From: Pararhodonellum marinum
GTDB lineage: Bacteria; Bacteroidota; Bacteroidia; Cytophagales; Cyclobacteriaceae
Reading direction: 5' to 3'
NCBI RefSeq assembly: GCF_015354735.1
Contig: NZ_JACEFJ010000001.1
Coordinates: 744,001 to 808,000 of the forward strand
DNA: 64,000 nucleotides
Position 1 is the first letter of the stretch. Each line of letters starts with the position of its first letter. The translations under genes and the position numbers were made by a program. Below, piece by piece: positions 52,945 through 62,519 of this stretch. Under the pieces are notes generated by a model. It was not told where the DNA came from. It saw only the letters and a program-made list of their open reading frames with translations, and ran no database searches.

Positions 52945-54351
52945 ATGAAAAAAAATCTCTTTTCGCTGCTCATTTATTTTAGCGCTGCGCTTTTTCTTTT
53001 CTCATGTCAGGAAGAGGCAGAGGTCAATCCATTGACCAACAATTTGGAAGAGGGTATGGTATCCCTCAATTTGGTAAATTCTTTAAGACAGTCCACTGGT
53101 ACTCCTATTGGGGCTAGAGTGGCTTCTGATGAAGAATTCAATCCATCATGTTCCACCTTACCCTTGTTTTATACAGAATTGTCAGGGGGAGGTAATATCG
53201 GAGTGACCTCTCAGGCAGACATCCCTGGCTTGGGTCACCGATTTAGAGTAAGAAACCCGACACTAGCGCCTATGTTGGATGTGGAAATCAGTTTAGCTGG
53301 TGGACCTGTTTTATTTTCAGGCTTGAGTGTACCTGCAGAATCCCAACTTTGGATTATTCTGCCTCAAAAAGGAACTACCATTACCAAATGGACCAACCCT
53401 GATGGCACCACCGGCCAGTTGAACAGGGCGCTTAACAATGAAGTGCAATCCTGTACAGACGAGGATTTTAATCCTTTTTGTTCTACACTTGACATTTTTG
53501 CGACGCCCTACACCAGCGGATCAAATGTGAACACCACTTCCATTCATGACATCCCAGGAAAGGGACATAGACTGAGAATCATGAACCCTACTCAGCAAGC
53601 CATAACAAATGTTTCTGTACGTTTGGCTGGAGGAGCTACGCTTTTGACAGGATTATATATCCCGGCAGAAACGGCACTTTGGGTTATTTTGTCTGAAAAA
53701 GGAACGGCAATAACTTCATGGACCAATTCAGATGGAAGCACAGGTTCGAATACCAAGTCCCTCAATAATGAAGTACAGAATTGTGAAGAACCGCTCTGTG
53801 AATTCCCTGATGATTACCAGCATGATGTGCCGTCAAGTTTTGATGTTTACTTCATCGGAGCGGATGGCAAAGAATTTAAGTTTGAAAATGTGGGAGAGGG
53901 AACCGATACTTATGAATTGCCTTTGCAATCATACACAATTTATGTAACTAATTTCTCGGATTATCAGAATTTACCTCAATACACAGATCAACTGTTCATG
54001 TTGGGAACCAGCATTGTAGATTTCAGTAATACTTCAAGTGCTACTGTAACAGTTTTGAATCCTTATAGTGCAGTGATGGTAGGCATAACGAATCAATTGA
54101 GTATCTCTACTGTACCAACTTTAGAAGGAAATGCTTTATCTAATGTTGGGGATTGGTTCCTTATCTACAGTTTGAGTGATGCAGGAAATACAGAAGATCT
54201 GATGATTACCGATGTGAGGGGGGATCAAAGAACTCTGACCGAAAACTTCAACAGAAATGAGCAGTACAGGTATGTCTTGTGCATCGATTCTGACCTTACG
54301 ATAGTGGTTGAAGATGTTTTTGTAATCACCAACGACATGTTCGTAAGATAA
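52945..54351 (+). CDS. Lipoprotein with two tandem ~110-residue domains
   Basis: About 468 residues from MKKNLFSLLIYFSAALFLFSC (lipidated Cys21; upstream ATG at 52900 is less likely). Residues 63-170 and 173-280 are two clear copies of one domain: each opens with (E/D)FNPxCSTL, includes DIPGxGHR and PAExxLW(I/V)IL, and closes with NNEVQxC. The two Cys of each copy lie 101 residues apart (69/170, 179/280), so a disulfide per repeat is likely. The remaining 185 residues form an additional beta-rich domain (EFPDDYQHDVPSSFDVYF on). Family not recognised; probably a surface-exposed binding protein. Confidence 0.6.
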   Translation: MKKNLFSLLIYFSAALFLFSCQEEAEVNPLTNNLEEGMVSLNLVNSLRQSTGTPIGARVASDEEFNPSCSTLPLFYTELSGGGNIGVTSQADIPGLGHRFRVRNPTLAPMLDVEISLAGGPVLFSGLSVPAESQLWIILPQKGTTITKWTNPDGTTGQLNRALNNEVQSCTDEDFNPFCSTLDIFATPYTSGSNVNTTSIHDIPGKGHRLRIMNPTQQAITNVSVRLAGGATLLTGLYIPAETALWVILSEKGTAITSWTNSDGSTGSNTKSLNNEVQNCEEPLCEFPDDYQHDVPSSFDVYFIGADGKEFKFENVGEGTDTYELPLQSYTIYVTNFSDYQNLPQYTDQLFMLGTSIVDFSNTSSATVTVLNPYSAVMVGITNQLSISTVPTLEGNALSNVGDWFLIYSLSDAGNTEDLMITDVRGDQRTLTENFNRNEQYRYVLCIDSDLTIVVEDVFVITNDMFVR

Positions 54352-54373
54352 AAAGCTATTTGATTTTTAAACT

Positions 54374-54401
54374 AAAAACCGGGAGAGATCCCGGTTTTTT
54401 T
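54374..54401. terminator. Bidirectional intrinsic terminator
   Basis: AAAAACCGGGA with TCCCGGTTTTT, four-base loop. Its right arm touches the stop codon of the convergent MBL-fold gene. Confidence 0.85.
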
Positions 54402-55296
54402 ATATCCTATGCTGACTTTTTAGCTTCCAATATCGATAAAGACCTGCAACAGATATCCAACTTGGATTCGCATATTCATAAACCTTCAATTGGTCTGCAT
54501 CACATGCTTTGTCGATCAATTGTTGCTTGGCATAAGCCTTAAATCGGGGAATCACTGTTGCTTGATCCTCATCTGCTTCGAATGGGATCCGTATCCAGGC
54601 TGCCCAATCCATTAGCATTTGTTCAAGTTCAGAAAGATGGTTTTCTACGTCATCCACTATACCGAAATGGGTCAAATAGAGGCGTTGAGGGTTGATTTTT
54701 CTTATTTTTTCTATGGATTCAACCCAATTTTCAACATGGATATCGGGGGGAGGGCAAGGAGGAACCACTGGCCCCTTTCCGATTTTCACACCTGCAACAT
54801 CGCCTGTAAAAAGGATTGATTTATATTTCCAAGCTATATGATGAGCGGCATGACCTGGGGTGAAAATGGCCTGAAAAGCATGGTTGCCTACATTTACAAT
54901 TTCTCCATCTTCAGGAATTTGGATACTGGCTTTTGGAATGGCTTCCATTTTGCCCCAAAGGTTTTCCATTTCATCTCCATAAATCTGAGCGGCAGAATTC
55001 CAGAGTTTTTCAGGAGACATCAAATGAGGGGCTCCCAATGGATGCACCACTATTTTGGCTCCCTTTTCTGCCAATTTCCAGGCAGCCCCGGCATGATCAA
55101 AATGGATATGGGTCAAAAATACATATTGGATGTCCTCGGGAAAATACCCTTTCTCTCTCAACCCCCTTTCCAATTGGGGATAGGTACTTTCCGGTCCTGA
55201 CTCAATCAGTACGGGCCCAATATCAGTTTCCACCAAATAGCTGGCAATTGCTCCTAATGTATTTTGAAAATGTAAATCAAGGGTAAAAACAGACAT
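54400..55296 (-). CDS. MBL-fold metallo-hydrolase
   Basis: A 298-residue metallo-beta-lactamase-fold protein: the metal motif LTHIHFDHAG (His63-x-His65-x-Asp67-His68), the later TPGHAAHH, and the FTGDVAG Asp are all present, so both metal sites look intact. Start at MSVFTLDL avoids overlap with the SRAP gene. Similar proteins act on lactones, glutathione conjugates or nucleotides; substrate unknown. It follows the SRAP gene by one base. Confidence 0.85.
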   Translation of the reverse strand: MSVFTLDLHFQNTLGAIASYLVETDIGPVLIESGPESTYPQLERGLREKGYFPEDIQYVFLTHIHFDHAGAAWKLAEKGAKIVVHPLGAPHLMSPEKLWNSAAQIYGDEMENLWGKMEAIPKASIQIPEDGEIVNVGNHAFQAIFTPGHAAHHIAWKYKSILFTGDVAGVKIGKGPVVPPCPPPDIHVENWVESIEKIRKINPQRLYLTHFGIVDDVENHLSELEQMLMDWAAWIRIPFEADEDQATVIPRFKAYAKQQLIDKACDADQLKVYEYANPSWISVAGLYRYWKLKSQHRI

Positions 55297-55297
55297 G

Positions 55298-55996
55298 TCA
55301 ACCAAATAGGGTATAGTTGCCAAACTGATCCATGGGAGAGGTTTTTCTTATTACGGATGGGTGGTCATTGGCCACTTGATTTACCAAGGGAGAAACAGGG
55401 TAACTATTCATCAATTCGGATGGAAAGGTCTGCATCATGTTCAGCAACTCAGTTTCAGAAGTATATCTGTCCAACCATTTTTTTTCGTCTTCCTTGGCCA
55501 AGATCACAGGCATCCTGTCATGCACCTCAGCCACCAAAGCATTTGGACTGGTGGTTAGGATAAGAAAGGTATGATTGATTTTGCCTTCTTGGTTTTCAAA
55601 TTCCTCCCAGATTCCGGCAAATGCAAATAGGCCACCATCAATCAGCGTAAAGCGGTTGGGACTTTTGGTTTTTTTACCCAACTGTTTCCATTCAAAAAAA
55701 CCGTCCGCCGGAACAAGACAGCGTCTACTTCGAAACGCCGATTTAAAAGAAGCTTTCTCTGCCACTGTTTCGGCTCTAGCATTGATGAATTTGTAAGAAA
55801 CGGGCTTATTCCTGGCAAATTCCGGCGTTATGCCCCAATAGAAATGAGAGAATCCCTTGGGACTGTCCGAAGTGATGACTGGTAGCAATTGAGTAGGGGC
55901 TATGTTGTACCTGGGTTTAAAATCTTCCAAGTGTTCAGCTTGAAATCTTTCTTCCAGTTCGATCTTGCTTTTGGCGAGTGAATATCTTCCGCACAT
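55298..55996 (-). CDS. SRAP-domain protein (YedK/HMCES family)
   Basis: A 232-residue SOS-response-associated peptidase-like protein. Cys2 of the mature protein (MCGRYSLAK), the conserved Asn in NARAETV and Glu in GFFEWK, and HDRMPVIL with its active-site His are all visible. Family members form a stable thiazolidine crosslink to abasic sites in single-stranded DNA and so protect them. It is placed ahead of an MBL-fold gene with a one-base gap. No LexA-type box was noticed. Confidence 0.92.
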   Translation of the reverse strand: MCGRYSLAKSKIELEERFQAEHLEDFKPRYNIAPTQLLPVITSDSPKGFSHFYWGITPEFARNKPVSYKFINARAETVAEKASFKSAFRSRRCLVPADGFFEWKQLGKKTKSPNRFTLIDGGLFAFAGIWEEFENQEGKINHTFLILTTSPNALVAEVHDRMPVILAKEDEKKWLDRYTSETELLNMMQTFPSELMNSYPVSPLVNQVANDHPSVIRKTSPMDQFGNYTLFG

Positions 55997-56029
55997 TTTA
56001 GTATTTTTTATTGGAGCCGTGTGCGTAAG

Positions 56030-56989
56030 TTAAATATCCCTTTCCACAAATTCAAATGCTCTTTTTTCTGACCAATAGATTTCATTTTTATTTCTGGGAC
56101 TGAAACCCACATGGCCACCATAATGAGGGAATTCCATATAAACCTGCTTCAGTTCTTGGGCCAAGTCTGTAGGGAAGCATTGTTCACTTAGAAAAGGGTC
56201 ATTCTGTGCATTTAAAATGAGACTAGGGACCTGTATCCCGTGTAGGAAATACAAAGAAGAACATTTTTCATAATAATCTTTGGCCCCATCAAAGCCATGA
56301 AGTGGACCAGTATAGTGTTCATCAAAATCTTCCAGCGTTTTGATTTTCTTCAGTTTTTCAAGTTGGACCACCTCCGGGAAAATCTTCGCTTTTTTTTGGA
56401 TTTTTTCCTTTAAGCTTAACAAAAAACGTATGGCGTAGAGAATATTTTCTCCTTTGGAAATTTGGATGGATGAGCTATGAAGGTGTAAAGGGACTGAAAT
56501 TGTAACCGCTTTTTTGATTTTAAACGACCTTTTTCTTTCCTCTCCCAGGTATTTCAGTGTTAGATTACCCCCTAAGCTGAATCCGATCAAGAAGATTTCC
56601 TGATAAGACCTTTCGGCGTGTTGGACTACCCGATGCAAATCATAAGTGGCACCTGAATGATAAAAGATGGCAGTATGGTTCATTTCTTCACCACATCCTC
56701 TAAAATTCCAAGTCAATACATCGTAGCCGTTTCGAAAAAACTGCTCAGCCATTCCCGTCATGTAAGGCCTTTGGCTGTTGCCTTCCAAACCGTGGCTGAT
56801 GATGACCAGCCTTGGTTGGTTACTTCTCAACCAGTCCAGATCCAAAAAATCCCCATCAGGAGTGTTAATCCTTTCTCTTTCAAAGGGTAATGGAATGGGT
56901 TTTCTGAAGATTCCGGGGATGATGGTCTGTAGATGACCATTGAACAAATGGGCAGGTCTTAAGTAATTGCTGCTTGAAATTAACGGCAT
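56030..56989 (-). CDS. YheT-family alpha/beta hydrolase
   Basis: A 319-residue alpha/beta hydrolase of the UPF0017/YheT family. Visible: VIISHGLEGNSQRPYMTG, the catalytic-Ser elbow LIGFSLGGN, WNFRGCGEE and a late His in PHYGGHVGF completing a triad. Substrate not known; eukaryotic relatives act on lipids. It precedes the SRAP gene by about 34 bases on the same strand and could be part of one transcription unit. Confidence 0.87.
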   Translation of the reverse strand: MPLISSSNYLRPAHLFNGHLQTIIPGIFRKPIPLPFERERINTPDGDFLDLDWLRSNQPRLVIISHGLEGNSQRPYMTGMAEQFFRNGYDVLTWNFRGCGEEMNHTAIFYHSGATYDLHRVVQHAERSYQEIFLIGFSLGGNLTLKYLGEERKRSFKIKKAVTISVPLHLHSSSIQISKGENILYAIRFLLSLKEKIQKKAKIFPEVVQLEKLKKIKTLEDFDEHYTGPLHGFDGAKDYYEKCSSLYFLHGIQVPSLILNAQNDPFLSEQCFPTDLAQELKQVYMEFPHYGGHVGFSPRNKNEIYWSEKRAFEFVERDI

Positions 56990-57045
56990 TTTAGAAAAGG
57001 CGTAAACGTTTTCAGATTTCTATTCCTCAAAATACTATTATTAAA

Positions 57046-57077
57046 TTTGAATAAACATTTTTTAAGAACTATTTTTG
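57046..57077 (+). promoter_or_regulatory. Promoter of PDH E2 gene
   Basis: TTTG (57046-57049), 20 bases, TATTTTTG (57070-57077), matching the Bacteroidota consensus and lying 34 bases before the start codon. Confidence 0.65.
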
Positions 57078-57111
57078 AAATGCTTAAAAATCGTAGAGGA
57101 AGAACAAACAT

Positions 57112-58797
57112 ATGGCCGAAATAATAAGAATGCCCAAAATGAGCGATACCATGGAAGAGGGAGTCATCGCTTCTTGGATCAAAAAAATAGGAGATGAAGT
57201 GAAGCCCGGCGATATCTTGGCCGAAGTGGAAACCGATAAAGCAACCATGGAATTGGAAGCTTATGAAGAAGGCATTTTACTTCACATCGGTGTAGAAGAA
57301 AAAGACTCAGTGCCTGTCAATGGCGTCATTGCTATCATAGGAGAAAAGGACGAAAACATCGAGGAATTATTGAAAGAAATCAGTAGCGGCAACGGAGGAG
57401 ATGATGCCAAAGAAGAGAAAAAGGAACCTTCAAATGCCAAATCAGAAGAAAAAGCTGAAAAAGAAGAAAGCAAGTCTGAAAAATCTGAAAAGACATCTGA
57501 AAAAATAGATACATCCGATATTGCAGCCACCTTGATCACCATGCCCAAAATGAGTGATACCATGCAGGAAGGCACCATTTCTGCCTGGTTGAAGAAAGTG
57601 GGCGATGAGGTGAAATCAGGGGATATCCTTGCAGAGGTCGAAACCGATAAGGCCACCATGGAACTTGAATCATATGAAGACGGGACCATTTTGTACATTG
57701 GAGTAGAAGAAGGGGATTCTGTGGAAATAGATGGGGTAATTGCGGTAATCGGAGAAAAAGATGCAGATTATAAAAAATTAATAGAAGCGCATAAAAGTAA
57801 AGGTTCCGGAAAAGGAGATGAGCAATCTTCGGAAAAGGAAACACCGAAAGAGGAACCAAAAGCAGAAAAGCAAGATACCAAAGCGCCTGAAAAAGCAAAT
57901 ACTGAATCTGTATCTTCCAGTGATAATGGAAGACTAAAAGCATCACCTTTAGCGAAAAAACTAGCGGAAGACAAAGGAATAGACATTCAGTTGGTCAAAG
58001 GTTCCGGTGAGGGGGGAAGGATCATCAAAAGAGACATTGAGAATTTTGATCCATCCAAAGCGGCTCCAAAAGCAGAAACCACAGCTGCTGCAACAAGTAG
58101 TGTAGCTGTTGGACAGGAATCTTTCAAAGAGGAGAAGGTTTCTCAAATGAGGAAAACCATCGCGAAACGTCTTGCAGAAAGCAAATTCAATGCGCCTCAT
58201 TTCTACCTCACCATGGAAATCAACATGGACAAGGCCATCGAAGCGAGAAAAAGCATGAATGAAATTGCGCCGGTCAAGATATCCTTCAATGACATGGTTA
58301 TCAAAGCCGCAGCCGCAGCGCTGAGGCAGCATCCAAAAGTAAACTGTTCTTGGTTAGGGGATAAAATAAGGTACAACGACCACATACATATTGGTATGGC
58401 TGTGGCCGTAGACGAAGGGCTTCTGGTTCCTGTGATCAGATTTGCTGACAGCAAATCTCTTTCACAGATTTCCAATGAAGCCAAGTCCTTGGGAGGTAAA
58501 GCCAAAAACAAAGAACTTCAGCCCAAAGACTGGGAAGGAAATACCTTTACCATTTCCAACTTGGGAATGTTTGGAATAGATGAATTTACTGCCATCATCA
58601 ATCCGCCTGATGCCTGTATCATGGCAGTGGGTGGAATCAAGGAGACGGTCATTGTTAAAGAAGGTCAAATGGTGGTTGGAAACCTGATGAAGGTTACCTT
58701 ATCCTGTGACCACAGGGTAGTGGACGGAGCGGTAGGCTCTGCATTCTTACTGACTTTCAAGAGTCTTTTGGAAGACCCTGTCAGGATTTTGATTTAA
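57112..58797 (+). CDS. Pyruvate dehydrogenase E2, dihydrolipoyl acetyltransferase
   Basis: A 561-residue E2 core subunit that passes the acetyl group from E1 to CoA. Two lipoyl domains with the lysine in ETDKATMELE (Lys43 and Lys180), linked by Glu/Lys/Ser-rich hinges; an E3/E1-binding domain (KASPLAKKLAEDKGIDI, ~275-310); and the acyltransferase domain ending with DHRVVDGAVG carrying the catalytic His. The partner E1 and E3 genes are not in the window. It has its own promoter and terminator. Confidence 0.93.
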   Translation: MAEIIRMPKMSDTMEEGVIASWIKKIGDEVKPGDILAEVETDKATMELEAYEEGILLHIGVEEKDSVPVNGVIAIIGEKDENIEELLKEISSGNGGDDAKEEKKEPSNAKSEEKAEKEESKSEKSEKTSEKIDTSDIAATLITMPKMSDTMQEGTISAWLKKVGDEVKSGDILAEVETDKATMELESYEDGTILYIGVEEGDSVEIDGVIAVIGEKDADYKKLIEAHKSKGSGKGDEQSSEKETPKEEPKAEKQDTKAPEKANTESVSSSDNGRLKASPLAKKLAEDKGIDIQLVKGSGEGGRIIKRDIENFDPSKAAPKAETTAAATSSVAVGQESFKEEKVSQMRKTIAKRLAESKFNAPHFYLTMEINMDKAIEARKSMNEIAPVKISFNDMVIKAAAAALRQHPKVNCSWLGDKIRYNDHIHIGMAVAVDEGLLVPVIRFADSKSLSQISNEAKSLGGKAKNKELQPKDWEGNTFTISNLGMFGIDEFTAIINPPDACIMAVGGIKETVIVKEGQMVVGNLMKVTLSCDHRVVDGAVGSAFLLTFKSLLEDPVRILI

Positions 58798-58851
58798 CTC
58801 TTTATCTGAAACTATTTTCAGTTAAATTACTTATTCATTAATTATACTGCC

Positions 58852-58886
58852 AAAAAGTCCTGTTTCAATAGGACTTTTTGTTTTGT
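58852..58886 (+). terminator. Intrinsic terminator of PDH E2
   Basis: AAAAAGTCCT (58852-58861) with AGGACTTTTT (58870-58879), eight-base loop and T-rich tail. Confidence 0.82.
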
Positions 58887-58919
58887 ACGGCTTTTGTAAG
58901 GTCTAAAGAAATTAAAAAT

Positions 58920-59462
58920 ATGAAAAAAATTAAATCAACTACCGTAGTCGCCATCAAGCACCAAGGTCAAGTGGTGATCGGTGCTGACGGTCAGGCTACT
59001 TTAGGAAATACGGTGGCAAAAAGCTCTGTCAATAAAATCAGAAAACTGCAAGGTGGAAAAATTGTGACAGGATTTGCCGGGTCAACGGCGGATGCCTTTA
59101 CACTTTTGGATAAATTTGAAGAAAAGCTGGGCGCTTATGGCAACAACATGAAGCGGGCAGCCGTGGAATTGGCCAAGGAATGGCGTACCGACCGGATGCT
59201 GAGCAAATTGGAGGCCATGATGATCGTGGCGGATGCCAGTGACATTCTGATCATTTCAGGTACAGGTGATGTGATAGAGCCAGATATGGAAATAGCTACC
59301 ATTGGCTCAGGAAGCATGTTTGCCCAATCTGCAGCGCGTGCCTTAAAGAAATTTGCACCACAACTATCTGCCGAGGAAATGGTGAGGGAAAGCTTGGGTA
59401 TTGCAGCGGATGTTTGCATATATACCAACCATAATCTGGTGGTAGAAAAAGTTTCAAGCTAA
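58920..59462 (+). CDS. hslV: ATP-dependent protease subunit HslV
   Basis: A 180-residue proteasome-like subunit, from MKKIKSTTVVAI; the N-terminal Thr after processing (TTVVAI) is the nucleophile. GADGQATLGN, VTGFAGSTADAF and SGSMFAQSAAR are HslV signatures. It forms a two-ring dodecamer with the HslU ATPase, whose gene is not nearby. ATG at 58920 is preferred to an extension of 14 codons upstream. Converges on a Gfo/Idh gene. Confidence 0.93.
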   Translation: MKKIKSTTVVAIKHQGQVVIGADGQATLGNTVAKSSVNKIRKLQGGKIVTGFAGSTADAFTLLDKFEEKLGAYGNNMKRAAVELAKEWRTDRMLSKLEAMMIVADASDILIISGTGDVIEPDMEIATIGSGSMFAQSAARALKKFAPQLSAEEMVRESLGIAADVCIYTNHNLVVEKVSS

Positions 59463-59475
59463 AAAATAACGGGCC

Positions 59476-59501
59476 CAGTTTGCTTTAGCCCATGCAAACT
59501 G
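59476..59501. terminator. Hairpin between convergent genes, probable terminator
   Basis: CAGTTTGC (59476-59483) with GCAAACTG (59494-59501), ten-base loop, short T stretch after it. Moderate stability. Confidence 0.55.
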
Positions 59502-59510
59502 TGTCCATTT

Positions 59511-60872
59511 TTATGCTTTTATCCTTATTTCTTGCGGGATCAAATCCGTCAGATCTGCGATCCTTATAGGTGTATTGTTTTCTATGCTCTTCCGGGCAGC
59601 GATTCCCACCAGTATAGACATGGCCCCATCTCTCGTTCCCGCAGATTGGTGATACGGATCACCCATATCGGGATCTTTAAAAAGCTTGTCTTTCAATCTT
59701 ACATCTCCACCCCCATGTCCTCCTCCACCATGGGGAACCTGAATGATTTCTGACTTTCCGAAATTCTTGGTCAAGCGTATTTCATCATAATTGACTTCCT
59801 GCCAGGGCTGTTGCTCTTTGATCCAAGCTTCAAGCCTTCCTTTTGTTCCATTGAAAGCAATCCGGTATCCCTCATAGGGTGAATAAGTAGTCAAAGAGTA
59901 ACTGACCTGCGCCTTATTGGCATATTTAATTTGGACCGCCATTTTATCATAGATGTCTATGTCTTCCCTGAACACGCAACCATCCCTGAGGTATCCGTCA
60001 TGTTTTTCATTTTTCACATATAAATCCACCAAATGGCTGCTCTTTTCTATATCCCAATAGAAATCACAGGTTCCTTTGTGTGGGCAGGGTCGGCAATGGG
60101 TATGCCGTAATTTCCCGTTTTTCCCATAGAACTCCAATTCCCCAAAGGCAAAAACTTCCTCAGGGTCAGAGTCCAGCCACCAATTGAGCAAATCAAAATG
60201 ATGGGTAGATTTGTGAACCAAAAGTGTCCCGCCGAATTCTTTGTAGCCATGCCATCTTCTGAAATAATCTGCCCCATGGGAAGTGTTGAGGTACCAATGG
60301 AAATCTACGGAAGTTATCTCCCCAATTGAATCCTCTCTCAGCAACTCATAAATTTTTTGCCGATGAGGCGAATACCTGTAATTGAACGTGACAATGACTT
60401 TTTTACCTGATTTTTTCTCCGCATCCAAGATGGCCTGACATTTTACTTCGTCGGTAGTCATGGGCTTTTCGGAAATGACATGGGCCCCGGCCTCCAGTCC
60501 TTTGATGATAAATAGGTGGTGGGTACTGTCCATGGTGGTCACTATCAATAGGTCCGGTTTGGTTTCCGCCATCATCTGGTCAAAATCCACAAATGTAGGA
60601 CAATCGACACCTATATATCCTTTGGCAAAAGTCAGTCTACCTGGATTGATATCACTCAGTCCGACAAACTCGACATGGTCCTGATACTCTTTTGCCACAG
60701 ACCTGCCAAACATATTGACCCCCCTGATACCGGTTCCTACCAAAGCAATTTTCATTTTTCGGTCTGCATTTTCCCAAAGGGTTAAGGCTTCTGCCAGAGG
60801 GTTTACCAACATCCCACCGGCTGAAAGTGCAGCTGTTTTTTTTAGAAAGTTTCTTCGTTCAAAAGGTTTCAT
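59511..60872 (-). CDS. Tat-exported Gfo/Idh/MocA family oxidoreductase
   Basis: A 453-residue protein starting with a twin-arginine signal (ERRNFLKKTAALSAGGML), then the NAD(P)-binding Rossmann fold (KIALVGTGIRGVNMFG) with the EKPMTTDE catalytic-Lys motif. It is thus an exported, cofactor-loaded sugar-type oxidoreductase, related to the GH109-type group; the sugar is unknown. The nearby Dabb gene also carries a Tat signal. Start at MKPFERR (60872), with an ATG two codons earlier as alternative. Confidence 0.87.
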   Translation of the reverse strand: MKPFERRNFLKKTAALSAGGMLVNPLAEALTLWENADRKMKIALVGTGIRGVNMFGRSVAKEYQDHVEFVGLSDINPGRLTFAKGYIGVDCPTFVDFDQMMAETKPDLLIVTTMDSTHHLFIIKGLEAGAHVISEKPMTTDEVKCQAILDAEKKSGKKVIVTFNYRYSPHRQKIYELLREDSIGEITSVDFHWYLNTSHGADYFRRWHGYKEFGGTLLVHKSTHHFDLLNWWLDSDPEEVFAFGELEFYGKNGKLRHTHCRPCPHKGTCDFYWDIEKSSHLVDLYVKNEKHDGYLRDGCVFREDIDIYDKMAVQIKYANKAQVSYSLTTYSPYEGYRIAFNGTKGRLEAWIKEQQPWQEVNYDEIRLTKNFGKSEIIQVPHGGGGHGGGDVRLKDKLFKDPDMGDPYHQSAGTRDGAMSILVGIAARKSIENNTPIRIADLTDLIPQEIRIKA

Positions 60873-61009
60873 GGTCATTTGGGTTAAATGAGATAAATAT
60901 TGACTTCAGTTGTTGTGGATTTTGAACAAGTACAAGGTAAACTATAAAATAAAAAAAATCCATAATATCAACTATCATGGACTTTCCTTATCAATGCCAA
61001 AGAAGGATT

Positions 61010-61402
61010 TTATATGGTGAAATCATAGACCTGCACTTTGTTCCACTTGTCTGAATTTTCTTCAATGAATTTCAAGTGGTCCGGATCCGATTGGTAATCC
61101 AATTGGTCCTCCAGGCTGTCAAAGAAAAAGGTACATGCCACCTGAAAACTGTGATCCACCACTGGTCTTCTTTCTGTTGGGGCGGGTGTGCCAATATAGG
61201 AACTTTTGATGGTTTTGATTTTGGCCAATGTCTTTACAGCCTTTAAAAAAGGAGCAGTGTTTTTCTCTGGCTCATTGAGCCAAAAATATACTTGATGGAT
61301 CATCTTGGTGTTTTTTTGGTTTTCGGCTTTGGTGATTTGGGGCATGATTGCCATGGCACTGATGGCGGTTAAGTTTTGAATGAATTTTCTGCGGTTGCTC
61401 AT
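61010..61402 (-). CDS. Tat-exported Dabb-domain protein
   Basis: A 130-residue protein: signal MSNRRKFIQNLTAISAMAIM with an RR-x-F twin-arginine motif, then the stress-responsive A/B-barrel (Dabb) domain with KMIHQVYFWLNEP and FEVxCTFFF-like core (VACTFFFDSLEDQ). Dabb proteins form ferredoxin-like dimers; function open. On the same strand as the Gfo/Idh gene, 131 bases upstream of it. Confidence 0.82.
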   Translation of the reverse strand: MSNRRKFIQNLTAISAMAIMPQITKAENQKNTKMIHQVYFWLNEPEKNTAPFLKAVKTLAKIKTIKSSYIGTPAPTERRPVVDHSFQVACTFFFDSLEDQLDYQSDPDHLKFIEENSDKWNKVQVYDFTI

Positions 61403-61481
61403 AAGAAATAGGTTTTATTAAATAGGCTTCAAAGTTTTAAAGATAAAAAATTATATTGCGATTTAGGTATAAAGAAGCAAA

Positions 61482-62468
61482 ATGAACTACAGAAAATTAG
61501 GTAAGACAGGATTTCAAATTTCCGAAATCGGACTGGGGACTTGGCAGGTAGGAGGGGGATGGGGAGGTGACTTTGATGAGAATGCCGCCCATAAGATCAT
61601 TCATGAGGCCTTGGATCAGGGGATCAATTTCATAGATACCGCAGATGTTTACGATGCAGGTAGGAGTGAAAGAGCAGTAGGCAAAGTGATCAAAGAAAGA
61701 AAAGAAGATATCAAAGTGGCTACCAAATGTGGCCGCCAAATCAATCCCCATATCAATGAAGGATACAAACCAGAGGTACTGAGGGGTTTTGTGGAGGCCA
61801 GTCTGAAAAATATGGGACTGGAAAGACTGGATTTGATTCAATTGCACTGTCCTCCAACAGAGGTATATTCCAGAGATGAGATATTTGAGCTATTTGACAG
61901 ATTGAAGGATGAAGGTAAAATCCAACATCTGGGCGTGAGTGTAGAAAAGGTGGATGAAGCCATTTTGGCCATGAATTATGAACAAGTGGCATCAGTGCAG
62001 ATCATTTTCAACATGTTTAGACCCAAGCCGTCAGAGACATTTTTTGAAATGGCAAATACCAACGAGGTGGGGATCATTGTAAGAGTACCTTTGGCAAGTG
62101 GTTTGTTGACTGGGAAATTGACTGCACAAAGTCAATTCGATCCCAAAGACCACCGGTCATTTAACCGGGATGGTGCCGCCTTCGATAAGGGGGAGACTTT
62201 CTCCGGAGTTCCATATGAAATTGGAATTTTGGCTGTGGAAGAATTAAAGGAAGTATTCAAAGGAAATGGGCCGCTTGCAGCTTTGGCGCTGAGGTGGATA
62301 TTGATGTTTCCAGAGGTCAGTACGGTGATTCCCGGGGCATCCGGAACCGAACAGGTGGTTTCCAACGTAAGCGCTGCGAATTTACCAGCCATAGACCCTG
62401 TCAAAATGAAAAAAGTCATGGAGGTGTATGAGAAATACATCAAAAAGGAGGTTCACCGATTTTGGTGA
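61482..62468 (+). CDS. Aldo/keto reductase
   Basis: A 328-residue TIM-barrel NADPH oxidoreductase. Catalytic tetrad present: Asp52 and Tyr57 in DTADVYDAG, Lys82 in ATKCG, His122 in QLHCP. The C-terminal LRWILMFPEVSTVIPGASG forms the cofactor pocket. Substrate unknown. Divergent from the Dabb gene; a terminator overlaps its last codons. Confidence 0.9.
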   Translation: MNYRKLGKTGFQISEIGLGTWQVGGGWGGDFDENAAHKIIHEALDQGINFIDTADVYDAGRSERAVGKVIKERKEDIKVATKCGRQINPHINEGYKPEVLRGFVEASLKNMGLERLDLIQLHCPPTEVYSRDEIFELFDRLKDEGKIQHLGVSVEKVDEAILAMNYEQVASVQIIFNMFRPKPSETFFEMANTNEVGIIVRVPLASGLLTGKLTAQSQFDPKDHRSFNRDGAAFDKGETFSGVPYEIGILAVEELKEVFKGNGPLAALALRWILMFPEVSTVIPGASGTEQVVSNVSAANLPAIDPVKMKKVMEVYEKYIKKEVHRFW

Positions 62469-62478
62469 ACCTCCTTTT
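62443..62478. terminator. Bidirectional terminator overlapping the reductase stop
   Basis: Fifteen-base perfect stem AAAAGGAGGTTCACC (62443-62457) with GGTGAACCTCCTTTT (62464-62478), six-base loop. The left arm encodes the last residues (KEVHRFW) of the aldo/keto reductase. Confidence 0.88.
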
Positions 62479-62519
62479 ACCTTTTTCAAAAATCCAGACC
62501 GACCTTGAAATTTTTTACC

